Shown in pieces: positions 37,373-45,582 of a stretch of DNA of 64,000 bases. The notes below the pieces were generated by a model. That model did not search any database, was not told the DNA's origin, and worked only from the letters and a program-made list of their open reading frames with translations. The first letter of the stretch is position 1; the number at the start of each line of letters is the position of its first letter. The DNA comes from Gemmatimonadota bacterium (lineage in GTDB: Bacteria; Gemmatimonadota; Gemmatimonadetes; Gemmatimonadales; GWC2-71-9), in assembly GCA_016713785.1 (NCBI GenBank), contig JADJOM010000002.1:1-64000 (forward strand), written 5' to 3'. The position numbers and the translations under genes were made by a program.

Positions 37373-38838
37373 CGGCGGGGCCGGAGGCGTTCCACCTCAG
37401 CGAAGATATCGTCCATCCAGTCCTGGATGGTGTGACGCTCGACCCGTTGCCGCAGGGCGGCGATGCGCCGCTCCCGCTCCTCGGCGGGCAGGGTGAGCGC
37501 CCGGTAGAGCGTGGCCGCCGTGGCGCCCAGGTCATAGGGATTGACCAGCAGCGCCTCGCGCAGCTGGCGGGCCGCGCCGGCAAAGCGGGAGAGCACCAGC
37601 ACGCCGAGCCGCCCCTCCTGGCAGGCCACGTACTCCTTGGCCACCAGGTTCATCCCGTCCTGCAGCGGCGAGACGATGCACACGTCGGCCGCGCGATAGT
37701 ACGCCGTGAGGGTCTCGTGATCGAGGCTCTCCCGCACCAGCAGGATGGGGGTCCACCCCTCGTGCCGGAACCGCCGGTTCACCGTCAGCGCCAGTTCCGC
37801 CACCTCCTCCTCGAAGGCGGCGTACTCCGGGAGGTCGGTGCGGCTCGGCACCCCCACCTGCAGCAGCGTCACCTGCCCGCGCAGCTCGGGGTGTTCCTCG
37901 AGCAGCCGGGTGAACGCCAGGAACCGGCGCGGGATGCCCTTGGTGTAGTCCACCCGGTCCACGCCGAGCAGGAGCTGGCCGCCCCGCGGCAGGGCGCGGC
38001 GGCGGAGGTCGCGGGCGGCCGCCTCGGTGGCGGGGAGCGAGGCCCGGGCCCGGAACGACTCCACGTCGATGGAGATCGGAAAGGGCCGGACCACCGTGCG
38101 GCGGCCACGGTAGCGGATGAGGCCGTGGGCCGGCTCCACCACCGCGTCGCGCAGCACCCGGCGCGCTCCGTCGAGGAAGTTCCGCACGTCGAGCGCGGTC
38201 TGGAACCCGAGCAGGTGGTTGCCGAGCAGGGCGCGCACCAGCGTCCGGGCGCGGGGCAGGGCGCGGAGGATGTCGGGCGCCGGCCAGGGGATGTGCCAGA
38301 ACTGGTGCACGAACAGGTGCCGCACCCGGCGGAGGATGCCGGGCACCAGGCCCAGGTGATAGTCCTGGATCCAGCAGGTGGCGGGGGTGCCCCGCGCCTC
38401 CGCGATGGCCGCGGCGGCGAAGCGCTCATTCACCCGGCGATAGGTGAGCCAGGCGGCGGCGTCGTACACGAAGCGCGGCAGCTGGGCGTGGCACAGGGGC
38501 CACAGCGCGCGGTTGGCCGTCTCCAGGTAGTACCCCACCACCTCGGCGGGGCTCAGCCGCATCCGCCGCAGCCGGTAGGTGGGCTGCTCGGGGGGCACCG
38601 CCACGGCGTCGCCCAGGTCGGTCACGTCGAAGTCAGCGGAGCCGCTCCCCCACGCCACCCACGTCCCGCCGTGGGCCGCCATGAGCGGTTGCAGCGCGCT
38701 GGTAAGCCCGCCCGCGGGCCGCGCCACGTCGATGCCGCCGTCGGGGCGGCGCGAGTGGATGAACGGCTCGCGGTTGCTCAGCACGATCAGCGGCTGGGCG
38801 GGGGCACGGGCGCGCCATCGGAACAGGGCCATACTCAC
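37369..38838 (-). CDS. otsA: Trehalose-6-phosphate synthase (GT20)
   Basis: The product has 489 residues, normal for OtsA. It transfers glucose from a nucleotide sugar to glucose-6-phosphate. Motifs in order: LIVLSNREPFIH, AGGLTSALQPLM, TCWIQDYHLGLVPGIL, HQFWHIPWP, LLGVDRVDYTKGIPRRF and VSPLQDGMNLVAKEY with the donor-binding residues. The start is GTG at 38838 or ATG at 38832, with no strong ribosome binding site for either. It heads the operon otsA-otsB-GH15. Trehalose is a compatible solute, and this operon both makes and probably recycles it. Confidence 0.95.
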   Translation of the reverse strand: MSMALFRWRARAPAQPLIVLSNREPFIHSRRPDGGIDVARPAGGLTSALQPLMAAHGGTWVAWGSGSADFDVTDLGDAVAVPPEQPTYRLRRMRLSPAEVVGYYLETANRALWPLCHAQLPRFVYDAAAWLTYRRVNERFAAAAIAEARGTPATCWIQDYHLGLVPGILRRVRHLFVHQFWHIPWPAPDILRALPRARTLVRALLGNHLLGFQTALDVRNFLDGARRVLRDAVVEPAHGLIRYRGRRTVVRPFPISIDVESFRARASLPATEAAARDLRRRALPRGGQLLLGVDRVDYTKGIPRRFLAFTRLLEEHPELRGQVTLLQVGVPSRTDLPEYAAFEEEVAELALTVNRRFRHEGWTPILLVRESLDHETLTAYYRAADVCIVSPLQDGMNLVAKEYVACQEGRLGVLVLSRFAGAARQLREALLVNPYDLGATAATLYRALTLPAEERERRIAALRQRVERHTIQDWMDDIFAEVERLRPRR

Positions 38839-38935
38839 AGCCTACCCCCGTTCACCCTTGGGACGGAACCCCCCGTCTCATCTTGCGTCACCCCGGGCGA
38901 GGGGCGACGTTTGAAGACCTTCTTCCCCCGGACGC

Positions 38936-40324
38936 ATGCGCAACAACAGAGCAATGACGGCTCGGCGGCTTCGTGGCTCGGCGGCTAGGGTGCTCCTCCT
39001 CGGCGCGGTGTTCCTCGCGGCCTGCGCGCCGCGACCGAAGGACCGGATCGCGCTGGTGGGCGGCAACGTGATCAGCGGCGCCGGCGACCCGGTGCTGCGC
39101 GACGCGGTGATCGTGGTCTACCAGGGCCGCATCGAGACCGTCGCCCCGCGCGAGGGCTTCGAGATTCCCAAGTCGGCGCTCGAGGTAGACGTCACCGGTG
39201 CCTGGATCATCCCCGGCCTGGTGGACGGCCACGGCCACGTGGAGCGCTGGGCCCTCAGCCGCTACATCGCCGCCGGCGTCACCAGCGTGCGCGATGTCCA
39301 CGGCACCCAGGACAGCATCCTCGCCCTGCGCGAAGAGGTGAGCCTCGGCGGCCTGGTGGCCCCGCGGATCTACACCGCCGGCGCCATGCTCGACGGCGCC
39401 CCCGCCACCTACCCCAATGCCACCGAGGTCAAGACGGCCAACCAGGGCCGGCGGGCGGTGGACGCCCGGGCGGTGGCCGGGGTGGACTACATCAAGACCT
39501 ACACCCACATCACCCCCGACCTCCTCCGGGCCATCCTCGACGAGGCCAGCACCTTCAGCCTGCCGGTCACCGCGCACCTCGGCCTCGTCGACGCGCTCAC
39601 CGCCTCACAGCTCGGCGTGCGCTCCATCGAGCACCTGAGCGGCATCCCCGAGGCGGCCTCGCCCAAGCCGGAGAAGTTCTACGCCGAGCATCGCGCCGGC
39701 TTCTTCCGCGGATGGAACTACACCGAAAAGGCGTGGGCCGGCCTCGACAGCGCCGCCCTCACCCGGGTGGCGGAGACCCTCGCCGAGCGGCGCGTGGTGC
39801 TCATCCCGACGCTGGCGCTCCACGAGAACTTCAGCCGCCTCGACGACCCGGCCATGCTCGGCCAGGCCGACTTCAAGTCCATGCCCGACTCCCAGCTCAA
39901 GGCATGGAACCTCCCCGACCTGATCGCGCGGGCGGGGTGGACCGCCAACGACTACCCCGCCTTCCGCGCCGGGCGGTCCAACCAGGACCTCTTCATCCGC
40001 GCCTTCCGCGCGGCCGGCGGCCGCCTGGTGGCGGGTACCGACGCCGCCAACCAGCTGCTGGTGCCGGGACTGAGCCTCCACTCCGAACTCGAGCTGCTGG
40101 TCAACGCCGGCCTCACCCCGAGCGATGCCCTGCAGACCGCCACCCGCAACGCCGCCCAGCTGCTCGGCGCCGATTCCCTCGGCGTGGTGCAGCCCGGGAA
40201 GGTGGCCGACCTGGTGATCCTCAAGGCCAACCCGCTGCTCGACATCCACAACACCCGGCTGGTGCAGCGGGTGATGGTGCGCGGCCAGCTCTACAACGCC
40301 GACTCCCTCCGGGCCGGCTTCTAG
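38936..40324 (+). CDS. Exported amidohydrolase lipoprotein
   Basis: The product has 462 residues. Lipoprotein signal with LAAC (Cys30). The metal ligands of the amidohydrolase superfamily are visible: His99 and His101 in VDGHGHVE, later PVTAHLG and IEHLSG with two more His, and Asp in VAGTDAAN. The closing GVVQPGKVADLVILKANPLL is typical of imidazolonepropionase/prolidase-like members. Substrate unknown. The positively charged n-region of the signal peptide (TARRLRGSAARVLL) is encoded by a CGGCTCGG-family repeat at 38957-38988. ATG 38954 is an alternative start. The next gene starts 3 nt after the stop. Confidence 0.82.
   Translation: MRNNRAMTARRLRGSAARVLLLGAVFLAACAPRPKDRIALVGGNVISGAGDPVLRDAVIVVYQGRIETVAPREGFEIPKSALEVDVTGAWIIPGLVDGHGHVERWALSRYIAAGVTSVRDVHGTQDSILALREEVSLGGLVAPRIYTAGAMLDGAPATYPNATEVKTANQGRRAVDARAVAGVDYIKTYTHITPDLLRAILDEASTFSLPVTAHLGLVDALTASQLGVRSIEHLSGIPEAASPKPEKFYAEHRAGFFRGWNYTEKAWAGLDSAALTRVAETLAERRVVLIPTLALHENFSRLDDPAMLGQADFKSMPDSQLKAWNLPDLIARAGWTANDYPAFRAGRSNQDLFIRAFRAAGGRLVAGTDAANQLLVPGLSLHSELELLVNAGLTPSDALQTATRNAAQLLGADSLGVVQPGKVADLVILKANPLLDIHNTRLVQRVMVRGQLYNADSLRAGF
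38957..38988. repeat. CGGCTCGG-family repeat forming a signal-peptide n-region
   Basis: Imperfect copies of CGGCTCGG lie at the 5' end of the amidohydrolase gene and encode the Arg-rich start of its signal peptide. Confidence 0.65.
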
Positions 40325-40327
40325 GGC

Positions 40328-40681
40328 ATGACCTTCGGCCGAGTCCTGGTCGGGTTCGTGGTGGCGGTGGCGTGGTTCCTGGCCTGGCGTGAGGTGGCGC
40401 GGCGGGTGCACGGCACCCCGGGCGCCGCCGCTCCCGCGCTGCGCGCCGACCTGCCCGCCGTGGCCATCGAGGCCGGACTGCTCACCCTCTTCGCCGCCCT
40501 CTGGTTTGCGTCGCTCGGCAGCGGCGGGGCGTGGCTGCTCTTCCCCCTCGTGGGCCTGCTGATGGAACTCCCCTCGCGGCTGCGCAGCCACCCGGTGGGC
40601 GGGCTGCCGTGGAAGGCCGTGGCGGGCGCCGTGGCGCGGATCCTGGTGGCGGGGCTGCTGCTGCAGGTGGTGATGACGTAG
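40328..40681 (+). CDS. Small membrane protein, unknown function
   Basis: The product has 117 residues and three or four hydrophobic segments (VLVGFVVAVAWFLAW, AIEAGLLTLFAALWFASL, WLLFPLVGLLMELP, AVARILVAGLLLQVVM). It has no cysteines or charged motifs that suggest a function. It begins 3 nt after the amidohydrolase stop and ends 38 nt before selD, so all three may share a transcript. I do not recognise the family. Confidence 0.65.
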   Translation: MTFGRVLVGFVVAVAWFLAWREVARRVHGTPGAAAPALRADLPAVAIEAGLLTLFAALWFASLGSGGAWLLFPLVGLLMELPSRLRSHPVGGLPWKAVAGAVARILVAGLLLQVVMT

Positions 40682-40719
40682 GGCGTCCGGACGACGGTGG
40701 ATCCTTCCCCGGAGTGTGC

Positions 40720-41790
40720 ATGTCCCCCGAACCGATGGACCAGAAGCCGCGGATCCGGCTCACGACGCTCTCCCATGGCGCGGGTTGAGCCTGCAAGCTC
40801 GGCTCCGCCGAACTGGCGCAGGTGCTGCGCCACGTACCCGCGATCGGGGATCCCCGGATCCTCGTGGACGCGTCCACCCGCGATGACGCCGCCGTCTACC
40901 GGCTGAGCGACACCCGCGCGCTGGTGGCCACGGTGGACTTCTTCACGCCCATCGTGGACGACGCGCGCACCTGGGGCCGCATCGCGGCCGCCAACGCGCT
41001 GAGCGACCTCTACGCCATGGGCGCCACGCCGATGTGCGCCCTGAGCCTGGTGGGCTGGCCCCGCGAGACGCTGCCGCTCGCGCTGCTGGGCGAGGTGCTC
41101 GGCGGCATGGGCGAGATCACATTGGCCGCCGGCTGCCCCATCGTGGGCGGCCACAGCGTCGACGCCGTGGAACCGCACGTGGGGCTCGTGGCCCTTGGCG
41201 AGGCGCACCCCGACCGGCTGCTCACCAACGCCGGCGCCCGCGCCGGGGACCAGCTGGTGCTCACCAAGCCGCTGGGCACGGGCATCCTCACCACCGCGCT
41301 CAAGCGTGACCTCCTTGCCGAGCCGGATCTCGCGGCGGCGGTGCACAGCATGACCACCCTCAACGACACCGCCATGGCGGCGGCCCTGGCCCACGGCGTC
41401 AGCGCGGCCACCGACGTCACCGGCTTCGGGCTGCTGGGCCACCTGGGCAACATCCTCGGGGGGAGCGGGGTGGGGGCGGAGCTCTGGCTCGACCGGGTGC
41501 CGCTGCTGCCCCGGACGCGCGCGCTCGCGGCGGCGGGGGTGGCGCCAGGCGGCACCCGGCGCAACCTGGCGGCGGCCACCGGGGTATTCTTCGCTCCGGA
41601 GATCGGCGAGGCCGACCAGCTGCTGCTGGCCGACGCGCAGACCTCCGGCGGGCTGCTGCTCGCGGTGCCGCCGGAGCGGGTGGCAGGGCTGGTGGCGGCG
41701 CTCGCGGCCGCCGGCACCCTGGCCCGGGCCGAGATCGGTGTACTCACCAGTGACGCGGGGACCACACGGGTCCTCCGGAGGCGGGGTTGA
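40720..41790 (+). CDS. selD: Selenide, water dikinase; selenocysteine at an in-frame UGA
   Basis: The product has 356 residues if UGA 40786-40788 is read as selenocysteine. SelD makes selenophosphate from selenide and ATP. The N-terminus reads TTLSHGAG-U-ACKLG, which lines up with the family's HGAGCGCK: Sec23 replaces the catalytic Cys, and Lys26 the essential Lys. Downstream come the AIR-synthase-like ATP-binding domain (DDAAVYRLSDTRALVATVDF, GRIAAANALSDLYAMGATP, VGGHSVDAVEP) and the C-terminal domain (TDVTGFGLLGHLGNI, ADAQTSGGLLLAVPP). GGAG lies 5-6 nt before the ATG at 40720. Length matches E. coli SelD (347). A conventional reading would split it into a 22-codon stub and a truncated 323-codon frame. 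The neighbour at 41790 overlaps by 1 nt. Confidence 0.92.
40789..40823 (+). promoter_or_regulatory. Candidate bacterial SECIS hairpin after the selD UGA
   Basis: Directly after the UGA, GCCTGC (40789-40794) pairs with GCAGGT (40818-40823). An upper stem, TCGGC (40799-40803) with GCCGA (40807-40811), closes a UCC loop. The loop begins 16 nt after the UGA, within the distance known for bacterial SECIS elements. The loop lacks the E. coli fdhF GGUCU sequence. Confidence 0.6.
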
Positions 41791-42005
41791 TGCGGTGGTC
41801 ACCGGAACGGCTGGACCAGCTGGAGCGCGCGGTGCGGGACGGCCGCCGGGTGGCGGTGAGCCGCCGGGGCAACGAGCACATCGTCATCGCCGCCCGGCTC
41901 ACCACCAGCGGCAGCCGCGAGGCGTTCGTGGGCCGGCTGCCGATGACCGGCGAGGAGCTGGTGTTCGTGCTCGAGGACGTGGACGCCTTCCAGGTGGTGT
42001 CCTAG
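41790..42005 (+). CDS. Small hypothetical protein overlapping selD
   Basis: The product has 71 residues: an N-terminal amphipathic helix (SPERLDQLERAVRDGRRVAV) and a beta-rich remainder (NEHIVIAARLTTSGSREAFV, ELVFVLEDVDAFQVV). The ATG shares one base with the selD stop (TGATG), so it is translated by reinitiation. I do not recognise it. Its position suggests a role tied to SelD, but small genes of this kind may also be chance neighbours. Confidence 0.6.
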   Translation: MRWSPERLDQLERAVRDGRRVAVSRRGNEHIVIAARLTTSGSREAFVGRLPMTGEELVFVLEDVDAFQVVS

Positions 42006-42042
42006 CCGAAGCGGCCTCTCCCTTTCCCCTTCCCTTTCCCCG

Positions 42043-42077
42043 TTTCCCGTTTCCCGCTTCCCGCTTCCCGTTTCCCG
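42043..42077. repeat. Heptamer tandem repeat (YTTCCCG)5
   Basis: Five units of TTTCCCG or CTTCCCG, preceded by a C/T-rich tract from 42019. It fills most of the gap between the small hypothetical gene and uspA. Confidence 0.85.
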
Positions 42078-42175
42078 CCCTCCCTCGCGCCCGAGTCGCC
42101 GCTCCGCGGCTCCTGAAGGGCGCTCGGTCGCCGCACTCCCTTGACACCCCCGGTTCCGGCCCCCACCCTCAACCC

Positions 42176-43045
42176 ATGTTCACGTCCCTGCTGGTCGGCC
42201 TCGACGGCTCCACCGCCGCGCAGGTGGCGCTGGCGCAGGCCATCCTGGTCGGCCAGCGGTTCCGGGCGCGGATCGTCCTGGCGCACGTGTCGCCGCCGCC
42301 GGGCAAGACCGCCGAGATGGCGCTCGGCGCGCCGTGGATGGAGTGGACGCCGGGCAACGCGCCGGTCACCCGCCGCGAGCACGAGGACGCCGCGCAGATG
42401 ATGCTCGACGACGCCGCCGGCGCGGTGCGCAAGGCGGGGCTCGAGGTGGAGACCGCCTGGCGCAGCGGGGAGATCGTGGAGGTGCTGCGCGAGCTGGCGG
42501 AGGGCGTGGGCGTGGTGGTGGTGGGCCGCAGCGGCATGCGCACCAACGGCGACCCGCTCGGCCCCGACACCCGGGACCTCATCCGCCGCTCGCCCCGCCC
42601 GGTGCTGGTCTGCGGGCGGCGCCCCACCCCGATGGACCGGGTGATGGTGGCCTACGGCGGCGGGCCCGCCAGCGAAGGGGCGCTCGCCTTCGCCGGGCGG
42701 TTCGCCGGCATCATCGAGGCGCACCTCGACGTGCTGCACGTCTCGTCCGACCCCGAGGGCGGCCGGCAGACCATGGCGCGGGCCTCGGGCGCCCTCTCCC
42801 GGATGCCCCTCGACTACGACCTCCACCTGGTGGAGGGGGCGCTGGAGGTGGTGCTCCCCTCGATGGTGGAGACCCTGCAGTGCAACGCCGTCTTCGCCGG
42901 GGCGCACCGGGAGGACGCCGGGTGGCTCGTGCCATCGCATACCGAGGTTATCTTGCGGGCCACCGAGATCCCCGTGCTGGTCCACCTGCAGACAACCTCC
43001 CCCGGTGCCCGCGTCTCCTCTTCCCATCGCCGTCCTGCATCTTGA
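42176..43045 (+). CDS. Tandem-domain universal stress protein
   Basis: The product has 289 residues. Two UspA domains: the first begins MFTSLLVGLDGSTAAQVALA and carries VVVVGRSGMRTN...RSPRPVLVCGRR, an ATP-binding G-x2-G-x9-G-type loop. The second begins DRVMVAYGGGPASEGALAFA and ends ATEIPVLVHLQ. Such proteins bind nucleotides and act in stress survival; the exact role is unknown. The gene follows a heptamer repeat array and a TTGACA (42141), with no matching -10. Its last 41 nt overlap the RNase H-like gene in another frame. Confidence 0.85.
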   Translation: MFTSLLVGLDGSTAAQVALAQAILVGQRFRARIVLAHVSPPPGKTAEMALGAPWMEWTPGNAPVTRREHEDAAQMMLDDAAGAVRKAGLEVETAWRSGEIVEVLRELAEGVGVVVVGRSGMRTNGDPLGPDTRDLIRRSPRPVLVCGRRPTPMDRVMVAYGGGPASEGALAFAGRFAGIIEAHLDVLHVSSDPEGGRQTMARASGALSRMPLDYDLHLVEGALEVVLPSMVETLQCNAVFAGAHREDAGWLVPSHTEVILRATEIPVLVHLQTTSPGARVSSSHRRPAS

Positions 43046-43637
43046 CGAGTCCTGCCTGGGCAACGGCCAGCAGCGCGCCACGCCAGGTGGCGGCGGCGGC
43101 CTGATCGAGGCGCGCGCCGGCGGCGCCATCCAGCGCCGCGACTTCTACATCCACGCCCCCGACACCACCAACAACCGCATGGCACTCGCCAGCGCCATCG
43201 CCGCGCTGCAGCTGCTGGCCGGCAAGGGCAAGCGGCTGCGGGTGCTCCTCGTCTCCGACTCGGAGTACCTGGTGAAGGGGATGCGGGAGTGGGTGCCGGG
43301 ATGGATGGCGCGGGGCTGGACCCGGAAGGGCGGCGCCATCGAGAACCTGGAGCTGTGGCGGGTGCTGGTCGACTCGGCCCGGCGGCACGAGGTGCAGCTC
43401 ACCTGGGTGCGGGGGCACCAGGGCCACCCGAAGAACGAGTACGCCAATGACCTGGCGGTGAAGGCGGCCACCGAGCAGGTGACCAGCCAGGGCGCGGTGG
43501 ACTCGGAGTTTCCCGCCTGGCTCGCGGCCCGGAAGGCCCGCAAGCAGTACCTCGACTGTGACCCCGATGGGGCCTTCGCGGCGCTCGAGGCGCGGCTGGC
43601 GGCGGGGGAGAAGTTCCCGATGCGACTGGAGGAATGA
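43005..43637 (+). CDS. RNase HI-like protein with degenerate active site
   Basis: The product has 210 residues, longer than E. coli RNase HI (155) by a C-terminal ~55-residue extension. The fold markers are clear: HLDESCLGNG (Asp14 = catalytic Asp10), TTNNRMALASAI, VSDSEYLVKG (Asp85 = Asp70), WVRGHQGHPKNEYANDLA (His138 = His124). But the catalytic Glu48 position is Ala60, and the Asp134 position is Asn148, although Asp149 follows. Only two of the four metal-binding carboxylates remain in place. It may bind RNA/DNA hybrids without cutting, or use Asp149 as a substitute. GTG at 43005 lies inside uspA. Confidence 0.75.
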   Translation: MPASPLPIAVLHLDESCLGNGQQRATPGGGGGLIEARAGGAIQRRDFYIHAPDTTNNRMALASAIAALQLLAGKGKRLRVLLVSDSEYLVKGMREWVPGWMARGWTRKGGAIENLELWRVLVDSARRHEVQLTWVRGHQGHPKNEYANDLAVKAATEQVTSQGAVDSEFPAWLAARKARKQYLDCDPDGAFAALEARLAAGEKFPMRLEE

Positions 43638-43697
43638 CACGCAGGGGCGCCGATGCTCCGCTCCCCCGATCATCGAACCTTTGAACCGCCGAACCGA

Positions 43698-44558
43698 CTA
43701 CCGCACGCGTCGCCCGCCGAACCCGACCGTCAGCCGCACCCGGCCCGTCACCAGGTCCGAGGGTGCGGAGTAGGCCTCGCCCGAGAGCAGGATCCCCTCC
43801 GTCACCGCGAGCGTCACGCCCCCGAACGCGGTGATCCGGCTCATGTTGACCTTCACCTTCTGGTGGTTGCGCTGGTCCAGCGAGTCGCGGTAGCTCACCT
43901 CGAAGCGCGGGTGGAGGATGTTGTACCCGGCGCCGAGGTAGGGGCGGATCCGCCCGCGGGCCATGGGGAAGGTCCCCGCCAGCTCCACGCCATAGATGTT
44001 GGGCGAGAACTTGTCGTCCGACCGGGAGCCGCCGGAGCAGGGATTGCCGGGCGCCTGCACCAGGGTGGTGGGACAGGTGATCGGCGCGCGCACGCTGCCG
44101 ATGGTGGCGTGCAGCCGCCCGCTGAAGAGGGCGCCCTTCCGGTTCATCGGCACCACCCGCGTGAAGGCAAAGCCCCACAGCCCGCCCTTCACCCCCTGGA
44201 TCCGCACCGGCGGCAGCCAGCTCAGCTCGAGCATCACGCCGTCGGCGAGCGCAAAGCCCACCCGCGGCCGCGGCAGCACCTGGGCCTGGTTCCAGTCCTC
44301 GGGACCGGCGCCGGGCCGGCACTTGGCGGGGGTCCGGATGCGCGCGGAGGCCTCCGGCAGGTACGCGCCCTCGACGCTCAGCTGCACCAGGCCGGGGCGG
44401 TAGATCCACGGCGCCTGCGCGTTGCCGTAGGCGAGCGGGACCGAGACGTGGGCGAAGACCTGGGCCTCGCGCGAGCCGGGCGAGGGCGAACAGTTGCCCT
44501 GGCCCACCAGGGGCGTGGCGAGGACCGTGCAGCCGAGCAGCAGGGTGAAGCCACGCAT
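43698..44558 (-). CDS. Outer-membrane beta-barrel protein, unknown function
   Basis: The product has 286 residues. The start has AAGGAG six bases upstream and a signal peptide (GFTLLLGCTVLATPLVGQG). Alternating hydrophobic/polar strands run throughout (YRPGLVQLSVEGAYLPEASA, MLELSWLPPVRIQG, RPYLGAGYNILHPRFEVSYR, AFGGVTLAVTEGILLSGEAY). The last strand ends RLTVGFGGRRVR, so the barrel may lack the usual terminal Phe. Paired cysteines in ITCPTT and NPCSGG suggest one disulphide loop. It is convergent with the RNase H-like gene. Confidence 0.7.
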   Translation of the reverse strand: MRGFTLLLGCTVLATPLVGQGNCSPSPGSREAQVFAHVSVPLAYGNAQAPWIYRPGLVQLSVEGAYLPEASARIRTPAKCRPGAGPEDWNQAQVLPRPRVGFALADGVMLELSWLPPVRIQGVKGGLWGFAFTRVVPMNRKGALFSGRLHATIGSVRAPITCPTTLVQAPGNPCSGGSRSDDKFSPNIYGVELAGTFPMARGRIRPYLGAGYNILHPRFEVSYRDSLDQRNHQKVKVNMSRITAFGGVTLAVTEGILLSGEAYSAPSDLVTGRVRLTVGFGGRRVR

Positions 44559-44610
44559 CGGTGCTCCTTGCTTGACAGTGCGGGAGGCCGGCCCTAGTCT
44601 CACCAGTTCA

Positions 44611-45489
44611 ATGACCGACCTCGAACGGCTGTTCCGGCGGCTGGTGGATAACCTAATCGCGATCGACCCGGCCCGCCTGCACCGGCCCCTCGCGCTGGGC
44701 GACCTGCTCGGCTCGGTCATCCCCTATCGCACCAACCGCCGCTCCCTCCAGATCGACAGCGTCGAGGATTACGAGATGCTGGTGCTCCGCCTCGCGGCCG
44801 GTGAGGGGGGCTTCGTGCGCCTCGCCTCGGACGACGTGGCGCAGGTGTTCCGCGACCAGCTCGAGAGCCCCAACCCCGACCTCGAGGTGCTGCGCGAGCA
44901 CGCCAAGGCCGAGCTGTTCCTGGGCACGGAGCCGCTGGCGCACGCGCTGGGCCCCGGGCCGGAAGAGGCCTACGCGCCGCCGGAGGAGGAGTTCGATTTT
45001 CCGTCGGTGATCCCGATCGATGCCGCCCGGACCCCCGTGCCGGCGCCGGACCGGGGAGAACCGCCGAACCGCCGAGCCGCGACCGAGCCCCCTCCGGGAG
45101 CGCGGGAGCGCGACCCGGGGGCGAGGGAGTCCTTCAGGGCCGAGCCGCCGAGCCAGCCAGCCGCCAGGCCCGCCAGTCCGCGAACCACCACCGAGCCCAC
45201 CGTCCGCCCGCTCTTCACCGCGGAGCCGGCCGCGCCGACACCCCCACCCCCGCCGATGGTGCCGCCGGTCCCGCGCATGACGGCGGAGCCGGAGCCCCGC
45301 GGGCGGCGGCGCGATTCGGACGTCCGCTGCAGCTACTGCGGTGGCCACCTGCCGGGGGGGCGCACCGTGAACTTCTGTCCCCACTGCGGCCAGAACCAGA
45401 GCCTCACCCGCTGTCCCGAGTGCCAGTCGGAGCTCGAGCTCGGCTGGAAGCACTGCATCAGCTGCGGTCACCCCGTGGGCGAGGTGTAG
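44611..45489 (+). CDS. Double zinc-ribbon protein with helical N-terminus
   Basis: The product has 292 residues. Residues 1-115 are helical (LERLFRRLVDNLIAIDPARL, EDYEMLVLRLAAGEGG). About 120-240 is a Pro/Ala/Arg-rich linker, much of it from repeat-family sequence (ccgaaccgccgagccgcg at 45061-45078; gccgagccgccgagcc at 45140-45155). The C-terminus has two zinc ribbons: RCSYCGGHLP...NFCPHCGQ and RCPECQSEL...HCISCGHP. Such proteins often anchor or bind partners; the function is unknown. The linker shares an exact 18-mer, GAGTCCTTCAGGGCCGAG (45127-45144), with the FAD oxidase gene. Confidence 0.72.
   Translation: MTDLERLFRRLVDNLIAIDPARLHRPLALGDLLGSVIPYRTNRRSLQIDSVEDYEMLVLRLAAGEGGFVRLASDDVAQVFRDQLESPNPDLEVLREHAKAELFLGTEPLAHALGPGPEEAYAPPEEEFDFPSVIPIDAARTPVPAPDRGEPPNRRAATEPPPGARERDPGARESFRAEPPSQPAARPASPRTTTEPTVRPLFTAEPAAPTPPPPPMVPPVPRMTAEPEPRGRRRDSDVRCSYCGGHLPGGRTVNFCPHCGQNQSLTRCPECQSELELGWKHCISCGHPVGEV
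45127..45144. repeat. 18-bp exact repeat GAGTCCTTCAGGGCCGAG, copy 1
   Basis: An exact copy occurs at 52241-52258, both in frame inside unrelated genes and both encoding ESFRAE, next to CGGCTCGG-type sequence. Confidence 0.75.
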
Positions 45490-45582
45490 CTCCCGCCCGG
45501 CCCTGGCACTTCTCCGCCCCACCCTGCGTACGGCACCGACGACCCCGTGCGTGACGCCGTTCACCCCTCGCCCCTCCTGACC

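Noticed and set aside
40786..40788. Nonsense mutation or sequencing error in selD
   Set aside because: The UGA falls exactly on the catalytic Cys codon known to be Sec in other SelD proteins, the frame continues intact, and a hairpin follows.
42043..42077. Telomere-like repeat marking a linear replicon end
   Set aside because: The arrays are short, occur at several internal sites, and genes continue on both sides.
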